From SG8-30 sp037443885 (GTDB lineage: Bacteria > Pseudomonadota > Gammaproteobacteria > Steroidobacterales > Steroidobacteraceae), in the NCBI GenBank assembly GCA_037443885.1, contig JBBINN010000205.1, positions 1 to 5,419 on the forward strand: 5,419 nucleotides of DNA. The letters run 5' to 3'. Below are positions 1-5,419 of this stretch, piece by piece (position 1 is the first letter of the stretch; each line of letters starts with the position of its first letter). The notes under the pieces are model-generated. The model was not told the DNA's origin. It saw nothing but the letters and a program-made list of their open reading frames with translations, and ran no database searches. Both the position numbers and the translations under genes were made by a program.

Positions 1-1
1 G

Positions 2-1579
<1,578 letters not shown>

Positions 1580-2006
1580 CACCGGGCTGCTGCGCGGCGA
1601 GCAGCTCGAGCGCTCGCGGATGCTCGACATCAACGACCGCATCGCCGGGCAAGGCAAGCAGGCGGCGGGCTACGAGCCGATGCTGCTCGGCATCACCAAG
1701 GCGTCGCTGCAGACCGACTCGTTCATCTCGGCGGCCTCCTTCCAGGAGACCACCCGCGTCCTCACCGACGCGGCGGTCCGCGGCATCAAGGACGACCTGC
1801 GCGGCCTGAAGGAGAACGTCATCGTCGGCCGGCTCATCCCGGCGGGCACCGGCTGCTCCTTCCATGCCCAGCGCAAGCGCGGCGGCGTGGACGAGGCGCA
1901 CCGGGGCTTCATGGACACCGGCGGCGGGCTGCCGGAGGCCGAAGAGGGCGGCGCCGAGGCCGAGTCACCGGCCGCGGGCGCCGCGGCGGATTGACCGGGC
2001 AGGCCT

Positions 2007-2048
2007 GGCCCGCTTTCCCGCCCGGCAGGGCTGGCGGGAAGGCGGGCT
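2007..2048 (+). terminator. Long hairpin just downstream of rpoC, possible transcript end
   Basis: The arms 2007-2022 and 2033-2048 pair over 16 positions, all Watson-Crick except two G-U wobbles, around a 10-nt loop (2023-2032). The hairpin begins 12 nt after the rpoC stop, where a terminator or mRNA 3'-end stabilising structure is expected. There is no U-tract on its 3' side (CTCCGTGCC follows), so it does not fit a canonical intrinsic terminator. It may instead halt exonucleases or act with Rho. The structure is read directly; the function is inferred. Confidence 0.5.
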
Positions 2049-2137
2049 CCGTGCCCTGCATGCCGGCCGGGGGCCCCGCAGGGTTCCCGGCGGCCCTGCC
2101 AGGGACGCCGAGCGGGGCCCGAGGGGTAGTTCCTGGG

Positions 2138-2147
2138 GGGATATCCC
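2138..2147. promoter_or_regulatory. Perfect 10-bp palindrome GGGATATCCC next to the -35 box
   Basis: GGGATATCCC is a perfect inverted repeat ending 3 nt before the TTGACA box. Its position would suit a DNA-binding protein, but a 10-bp palindrome in GC-rich DNA can arise by chance and I recognise no specific regulator. Confidence 0.25.
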
Positions 2148-2150
2148 AAC

Positions 2151-2179
2151 TTGACACCCCGGGGGCAGGTTCCTAGAAT
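2151..2179 (+). promoter_or_regulatory. Sigma70-type promoter of the rpsL-rpsG-fusA-tuf operon
   Basis: A perfect -35 box TTGACA (2151-2156) is separated by 17 nt from TAGAAT (2174-2179), one mismatch from the -10 consensus TATAAT. Both box quality and spacing are near optimal, as expected for a strong, growth-linked ribosomal protein promoter. Transcription would start at about 2185-2188, giving an untranslated leader of about 125 nt before rpsL. The boxes stand out as relatively AT-rich words in a very GC-rich spacer. Confidence 0.85.
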
Positions 2180-2210
2180 TTCGGCCCCTTGCGCCAGGCC
2201 TGTCTTGAAC

Positions 2211-2246
2211 CGGCCCGGGCGGGGTACAACGGTTGCATCCGGGCCG
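2211..2246 (+). promoter_or_regulatory. Candidate antiterminator pairing in the str leader
   Basis: CGGCCCGG (2211-2218) is perfectly complementary to CCGGGCCG (2239-2246), enclosing a 20-nt loop. The same 2239-2246 segment forms the 5' arm of the terminator-like hairpin downstream, and 2211-2218 repeats part of that hairpin's 3' arm (2255-2262). The two foldings are therefore mutually exclusive. This is the geometry of an attenuation switch, but GC-rich self-complementary words also arise easily by chance here. Confidence 0.35.
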
Positions 2247-2270
2247 CCGCAGGGCGGCCCGGTGTTTTGT
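2239..2270 (+). terminator. Intrinsic terminator-like hairpin (possible attenuator) in the rpsL leader
   Basis: CCGGGCCGCC (2239-2248) and GGCGGCCCGG (2253-2262) form a perfect 10-bp all-GC stem with a GCAG tetraloop. It is followed by TGTTTTGT (2263-2270), a short interrupted U-rich tract. It lies about 50 nt downstream of the predicted transcription start and about 40 nt before the rpsL start codon, inside the leader of the str operon. Here it would act as an attenuator or processing/pausing site rather than end the rpoC transcript. The tract is weak, so termination is probably partial. Confidence 0.55.
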
Positions 2271-2312
2271 GTCCGGGAATCCCCCCGGCGCGGCGACTAC
2301 GGGATCCAAGGC

Positions 2313-2687
2313 ATGGCGACGACCAATCAGCTCATCCGCAAGGGCCGCTCGGCTGCGACCTACAAGTCCAAGGTGCCGGCCTTGCAGCGCTCGCCGCAGA
2401 AGCGCGGCGTGTGCACCCGCGTCTACACCACGACGCCCAAGAAGCCGAACTCGGCGCTGCGCAAGGTCGCGCGCGTCCGGCTGACCAACGGCTACGAGGT
2501 CACCAGCTACATCGGTGGCGAGGGCCACAACCTGCAGGAGCACTCTGTGGTGCTCATCCGCGGCGGCCGCGTCAAGGACCTGCCGGGCGTGCGCTACCAC
2601 ACGGTGCGCGGCACGCTCGACTGCGCCGGCGTCAACGACCGCAAGCAGGGCCGCTCGAAGTACGGCGCCAAGCGCCCGAAGAAGTAA
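2313..2687 (+). CDS. rpsL: 30S ribosomal protein S12
   Basis: S12 is a 30S protein at the decoding centre that helps check codon-anticodon pairing. The product is 124 residues, the same length as E. coli S12, and matches it throughout: PQKRGVCTRVYTTTPKKPNS (29-48), RLTNGYEVTSYIGGEGHNLQ and GGRVKDLPGVRYHTVRG. The lysines linked to streptomycin response, K43 and K88 (E. coli K42 and K87 without Met), are both present, so nothing predicts target-based resistance. D89 is the aspartate that RimO methylthiolates in E. coli. ATG 2313 is chosen because MATTNQLIRK matches the family N-terminus; upstream in-frame extension is non-conserved. The Shine-Dalgarno is poor (GGGA at 2301-2304). It is the first gene after the promoter and ends in TAA 18 nt before rpsG. 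Confidence 0.98.
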   Translation: MATTNQLIRKGRSAATYKSKVPALQRSPQKRGVCTRVYTTTPKKPNSALRKVARVRLTNGYEVTSYIGGEGHNLQEHSVVLIRGGRVKDLPGVRYHTVRGTLDCAGVNDRKQGRSKYGAKRPKK

Positions 2688-2693
2688 CGGTAC

Positions 2694-2697
2694 GGAG
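2694..2697 (+). promoter_or_regulatory. Ribosome binding site of rpsG
   Basis: GGAG lies 8 nt before ATG 2706, within the 18-nt rpsL-rpsG gap. It supports that start over downstream ATG codons. Confidence 0.75.
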
Positions 2698-2705
2698 TAA
2701 CAAGC

Positions 2706-3185
2706 ATGTCACGTCGCGCCCAGGCGCCCACCCGCACGGTGCTGCCCGACCCGAAGTTCCAGAGCCCCGTGCTCGCGAAGTTCATGAACATGGTCATGGA
2801 GGACGGCAAGAAGTCCGCCGCGGAGAAGATCCTCTACGGCGCGATCGATCGCATCGCGGAGCGCACCGACCGCCAGGGCGAGGCAGCCCTCGAGCTGATC
2901 GGCCAGGCCCTCGAGAACGTCAAGCCGGCCGTCGAGGTGAAGTCCCGCCGCGTGGGCGGCGCGACCTACCAGGTGCCCGTCGAGGTCCGCGCCTCGCGGC
3001 GCCAGACCCTGGCCATGCGCTGGCTCATCGACGCCGCTCGCGCCCGCAGCGAGAAGTCGATGGCCCACCGCCTCGCCAACGAGCTGATGGAGGCCGCCGA
3101 GAACCGCGGTGCCGCCGTGCGCAAGCGCGAGGACACGCACCGCATGGCCGACGCCAACAAGGCCTTCGCCCACTACCGCTGGTAA
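2706..3185 (+). CDS. rpsG: 30S ribosomal protein S7
   Basis: S7 is the primary 16S rRNA binder that starts assembly of the 30S head and lines the E/P-site mRNA exit. The product is 159 residues, slightly longer than the usual ~156. Family features include LPDPKFQSPVLAKFMN (13-28), DGKKSAAEKILY (33-44), the RNA-contacting beta-hairpin VEVKSRRVGGATYQVPVEV (77-95), LAMRWLIDAAR, KSMAHRLANEL, and the C-terminus VRKREDTHRMADANKAFAHYRW. The extra three residues relative to E. coli fall around 52-65 (AERTDRQGEAALELIG). The start is supported by GGAG 8 nt upstream and the conserved N-terminus. In E. coli, S7 represses its own operon by binding the rpsL-rpsG spacer; the 18-nt gap here leaves little room for that structure. 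Intact gene, stop TAA. Confidence 0.98.
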   Translation: MSRRAQAPTRTVLPDPKFQSPVLAKFMNMVMEDGKKSAAEKILYGAIDRIAERTDRQGEAALELIGQALENVKPAVEVKSRRVGGATYQVPVEVRASRRQTLAMRWLIDAARARSEKSMAHRLANELMEAAENRGAAVRKREDTHRMADANKAFAHYRW

Positions 3186-3208
3186 GGCCCGCCTCCAGGA
3201 AGGACTGC

Positions 3209-3214
3209 AGAGGA
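3209..3214 (+). promoter_or_regulatory. Ribosome binding site of fusA
   Basis: AGAGGA lies 4 nt before ATG 3219. A second purine-rich run, AGGAAGGA (3197-3204), sits 14 nt before it. Either could pair with 16S rRNA, and together they support the fusA start. Confidence 0.65.
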
Positions 3215-3218
3215 CAAC

Positions 3219-3779
3219 ATGCCCCGTACGACCCCCATCGAGCGCTACCGCAACATCGGCATCTCGGCGCACATCGACGCCGGCAAGACGACGACCACGG
3301 AGCGCGTGCTGTTCTACACGGGCGTCTCGCACAAGATCGGCGAGGTCCACGAGGGGGCGGCCGTCATGGACTACATGGAGCAGGAGCAGGAGCGCGGCAT
3401 CACCATCACCGCGGCCGCGACGACCTGCTTCTGGAAGGGGATGGACGGGCACTACCCCGAGCACCGCATCAACATCATCGACACGCCCGGGCACGTCGAC
3501 TTCACCATCGAGGTGGAGCGCTCGCTGCGCGTGCTGGACAGCGCCGTGGCCGTCTACTGCGCGGTCGCGGGCGTGCAGCCGCAGTCCGAGACGGTCTGGC
3601 GGCAGATGAACAAGTACCGCGTGCCGCGCATCGCGTTCGTCAACAAGATGGACCGCGCCGGCGCCAACTTCCTGCGCTGCGTCGAGCAGATCCGCACGCG
3701 CCTGAAGGGCAACCCGGTGCCGCTGCAGCTGCCGATCGGCGCCGAGGACAGCTTCAAGGGCGTCGTCGACCTCATCTAG
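3219..3779 (+). CDS. fusA: Elongation factor G, N-terminal part of the GTPase domain (ends at internal UAG)
   Basis: EF-G is the GTPase that translocates tRNA and mRNA on the ribosome and helps recycle ribosomes. These 186 residues contain GTPase motifs G1 (AHIDAGKT, 17-24), G2 region (RGITI, 59-63), G3 (DTPGH, 88-92) and G4 (NKMD, 142-145), nearly identical to E. coli. The frame stops at TAG 3777-3779, after GVVDLI, where E. coli reads GVVDLVKMKA with lysine. One base change from AAG to TAG accounts for it. The break falls in the G' subdomain, so this piece lacks G5 and domains II-V and should not work alone. Decoding the TAG as one residue gives a 697-residue protein, within the normal EF-G range. 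Sequencing error, real mutation and UAG recoding all remain possible. Confidence 0.93.
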   Translation: MPRTTPIERYRNIGISAHIDAGKTTTTERVLFYTGVSHKIGEVHEGAAVMDYMEQEQERGITITAAATTCFWKGMDGHYPEHRINIIDTPGHVDFTIEVERSLRVLDSAVAVYCAVAGVQPQSETVWRQMNKYRVPRIAFVNKMDRAGANFLRCVEQIRTRLKGNPVPLQLPIGAEDSFKGVVDLI

Positions 3780-5312
3780 ATGAAGTCCGTCTGGTGGGAC
3801 GACGAGACCCAGGGCATGCGCTTCGAGTACCGCGAGATCCCCGCCGACATGGCCGAGCAGTGCGCGGAGTGGCGATCGAAGCTGGTCGAGGCCGCGGCCG
3901 AGGCCAACGAAGATCTGCTGAACAAGTACCTCGAGGAAGGCGACCTCTCCGAGGAGGAGATCCGCCGCGGCCTGCGCGAGCGCACGATCCGCAACGAGGT
4001 CTGCCTGGTCACCTGCGGCTCGGCCTTCAAGAACAAGGGCGTTCAGGCCGTGCTCGACGCCGTGATCGAGTTCATGCCCTCGCCGATCGAGGTGCCCGAC
4101 GTCCGCGGCCAGTCCGAGACCGGCGAGGAAATGACCCGCAAGGCCGCCGACGACGCGCCGTTCTCGGCGCTGGCGTTCAAGATCCTCAACGACCCGTTCG
4201 TCGGCAACCTGACCTTCTTCCGCGTGTATTCGGGCGTGCTCAACTCGGGCGACGCCGTGTACGTGCCGAACAAGTCGAAGAAGGAGCGCATCGGCCGCCT
4301 GCTGCAGATGCACGCCTCCGAGCGCGAGGAAATCAAGGCCGTCTGCGCGGGCGACATCGCCGCCGCCGTGGGCCTGAAGGACGTCACCACGGGCGACACG
4401 CTGTGTGACCCGGACAAGGTCATCATCCTCGAGAAGATGGAGTTCCCCGAGCCGGTGATCTCGGTGGCGGTCGAGCCCAAGACCAAGGCCGACCAGGAGA
4501 AGATGGGCCTCGCGCTGCAGCGCCTCGCGAAGGAAGACCCGTCGTTCCGCGTCCACACGGACCAGGAGTCGGGCCAGACGATCATCTCGGGCATGGGCGA
4601 GCTCCACCTCGAGATCATCGTCGACCGCATGAAGCGCGAGTTCAAGGTCGAGGCGAACGTCGGCAAGCCGCAGGTCGCCTACCGCGAGACCATCCGTGGC
4701 AGGGTCGAGCAGGAAGGCAAGTTCGTCCGCCAGTCCGGCGGCCGCGGCCAGTACGGCCATGTCTGGCTGCGCCTCGAGCCGCTCGAGGAGGGCAAGGGCT
4801 ACGAGTTCGTCAACGAGGTCGTCGGCGGCGTCGTCCCGAGGGAGTACATCCCGGCCGTGGACAAGGGCGTGCAGGAAGCCCTGCGCAGCGGCGTGATCGC
4901 CGGCTATCCGGTCGTGGACGTCAGGGTCGCGATCTTCGACGGCTCGTACCACGACGTGGACTCGAACGAGATGGCCTTCAAGATCGCCGGCAGCATGGCC
5001 TTCAAGGAGGGCTTCTCCAAGGCCCGCCCCGTGCTGCTCGAGCCGATCATGAAGGTCGAGGTCATCACGCCGGAGGACTACTCGGGCGACGTGATCGGCG
5101 ACCTTAACCGCCGCCGCGGCCAGATCCAGGGCATGGAAGACGGCCCGTCCGGCAAGGTCATCACCGCCGAGGTGCCGCTGGCCGAGATGTTCGGCTACGC
5201 GACCACGGTCCGTTCGATGAGCCAGGGCCGCGCCACTTTCTCGATGGAGTTCGCCAAGTACCTCGAGGTGCCGAACAACGTCGCCGAGGCCGTCCTCAAG
5301 AAGGCCTCCTGA
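3780..5312 (+). CDS. fusA: Elongation factor G, remainder (end of G domain and domains II-V)
   Basis: This 510-residue frame directly continues EF-G in the same frame after the TAG. It starts with MKSVWW (E. coli MKAINW), carries the G5 motif GSAF (80-83), then domain II (DPFVGNLTFFRVYSG), domain III (EDPSFRV, GMGELHLEIIVDRMKREF), and domain IV (KQVAYRET-like KPQVAYRETIR, RQSGGRGQYGHV, tip-loop GSYHDVDSNEMAFK). Domain V follows (LLEPIMKVEV, IGDLNRRRGQI, EVPLAEMFGYATTVRS). Stop is TGA. ATG 3780 abuts the upstream TAG, but no Shine-Dalgarno precedes it, and the Met is an ordinary conserved EF-G residue. An independent start is therefore unlikely except by termination-reinitiation. No other lesion is visible; tuf follows after 51 nt. 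Confidence 0.93.
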   Translation: MKSVWWDDETQGMRFEYREIPADMAEQCAEWRSKLVEAAAEANEDLLNKYLEEGDLSEEEIRRGLRERTIRNEVCLVTCGSAFKNKGVQAVLDAVIEFMPSPIEVPDVRGQSETGEEMTRKAADDAPFSALAFKILNDPFVGNLTFFRVYSGVLNSGDAVYVPNKSKKERIGRLLQMHASEREEIKAVCAGDIAAAVGLKDVTTGDTLCDPDKVIILEKMEFPEPVISVAVEPKTKADQEKMGLALQRLAKEDPSFRVHTDQESGQTIISGMGELHLEIIVDRMKREFKVEANVGKPQVAYRETIRGRVEQEGKFVRQSGGRGQYGHVWLRLEPLEEGKGYEFVNEVVGGVVPREYIPAVDKGVQEALRSGVIAGYPVVDVRVAIFDGSYHDVDSNEMAFKIAGSMAFKEGFSKARPVLLEPIMKVEVITPEDYSGDVIGDLNRRRGQIQGMEDGPSGKVITAEVPLAEMFGYATTVRSMSQGRATFSMEFAKYLEVPNNVAEAVLKKAS

Positions 5313-5352
5313 TTCCAGTCCCGCAACCCCCGACCGTCAGGAAACATCCAGC

Positions 5353-5356
5353 AGGA
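5353..5356 (+). promoter_or_regulatory. Ribosome binding site of tuf
   Basis: AGGA lies 7 nt before ATG 5364 in the 51-nt fusA-tuf gap, which shows no terminator or promoter of its own. This supports cotranscription with fusA. Confidence 0.7.
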
Positions 5357-5363
5357 ACCCGCC

Positions 5364-5419
5364 ATGTCGAAGGAAAAGTTCGTACGCAGCAAGCCGCACG
5401 TGAACGTGGGGACGATTGG
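5364..5419 (+). CDS. tuf: Elongation factor Tu, N-terminal start (partial, runs off the window)
   Basis: EF-Tu is the GTPase that delivers aminoacyl-tRNA to the ribosomal A site. Only 18 full codons and 2 bases are present, reading MSKEKFVRSKPHVNVGTI, which matches the E. coli N-terminus (MSKEKFERTKPHVNVGTI) at 16 of 18 positions. The GTP-binding loop would begin just beyond the window. ATG 5364 fits the conserved N-terminus and has AGGA 7 nt upstream. Placement after fusA is the standard str operon order. Whether a second tuf copy exists elsewhere cannot be seen. Confidence 0.95.
   Translation, partial: MSKEKFVRSKPHVNVGTI

Larger units (their letters stand above)
1995..2150. other. GC-rich non-coding spacer after rpoC
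   Basis: No credible gene is seen between the rpoC stop and the str promoter. The stretch is extremely G+C-rich and built of recurring short words (CCCTGC, GCAGGG, GGCCC, CCGGC) that allow many small hairpins, for example CCCTGC 2054-2059 with GCAGGG 2078-2083. The largest structure, at 2007-2048, and the palindrome at 2138-2147 are listed separately. The open frames that cross it have no conserved sequence and reflect base composition. Confidence 0.7.

Noticed and set aside
2205..2230. Second promoter TTGAAC ... TACAAC in the leader
   Set aside because: The spacer is only 14 nt, too short for sigma70, and a much better promoter lies just upstream.
2151..2312. N-terminal extension of S12 starting at 2151
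   Set aside because: The frame is open but overlaps the promoter and leader, has no conserved sequence, and S12 family length and N-terminus fit ATG 2313.
2433..2580. Streptomycin-resistance substitutions in rpsL
   Set aside because: Both key lysines (K43, K88) and their surrounding motifs are wild type.
2189..4408. 739-codon plus-strand open frame overlapping rpsL, rpsG and fusA
   Set aside because: It is an Arg/Pro/Gly-rich shadow of the real genes with no family resemblance.
2709..4952. Very long open frame on the minus strand across rpsG and fusA (747 codons)
   Set aside because: It lies antisense to two clearly conserved genes, has Ala/Leu/Asp/His-rich low-information sequence, and is typical of third-position GC bias.
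5313..5363. Terminator or tuf promoter between fusA and tuf
   Set aside because: No stable hairpin with a U-tract and no paired -35/-10 boxes are visible in the 51 nt.

Overview
The window is a chromosomal housekeeping region, all genes on the + strand, in the order rpoC (3' part) - rpsL - rpsG - fusA - tuf (first 18 codons). This is the classical rpoBC/str arrangement: RNA polymerase beta', ribosomal proteins S12 and S7, elongation factor G and elongation factor Tu. The G+C-rich sequence (about two thirds G+C by eye), the proteobacterial insert in the beta' trigger loop, and S12, S7 and EF-G sequences close to those of E. coli suggest a high-GC Pseudomonadota, most likely a gammaproteobacterium. 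I cannot name a genus. No phage, CRISPR, transposase or accessory gene is visible.

Layout: 2-1994 encodes the last ~646 residues of beta', interrupted near 1220-1292. 1995-2312 (318 nt) has no gene. It holds a strong hairpin just after rpoC, GC-rich sequence with short repeats, a near-consensus sigma70 promoter (TTGACA, 17 nt, TAGAAT) and a leader containing a terminator-like hairpin with a possible competing antiterminator. rpsL (2313-2687), rpsG (2706-3185), fusA (3219-5312) and tuf (5364 onward) follow with gaps of 18, 33 and 51 nt and probably form one transcript that supplies translation machinery.

The striking feature is that two essential genes are broken as written. rpoC carries a 52-nt insertion flanked by two near-identical 21-nt copies of an ETKGKRR-coding segment, which shifts the frame. 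fusA has an in-frame UAG at 3777-3779, where E. coli has a lysine codon, immediately followed by AUG. Both genes are otherwise well conserved on each side of the break. Sequencing or assembly error, or mixed strains in a metagenome, is the simplest explanation. Translational bypassing or frameshifting (rpoC) and UAG decoding or termination-reinitiation (fusA) are the interesting alternatives, and read-level or peptide data could decide. I see no convincing new multi-gene system here.
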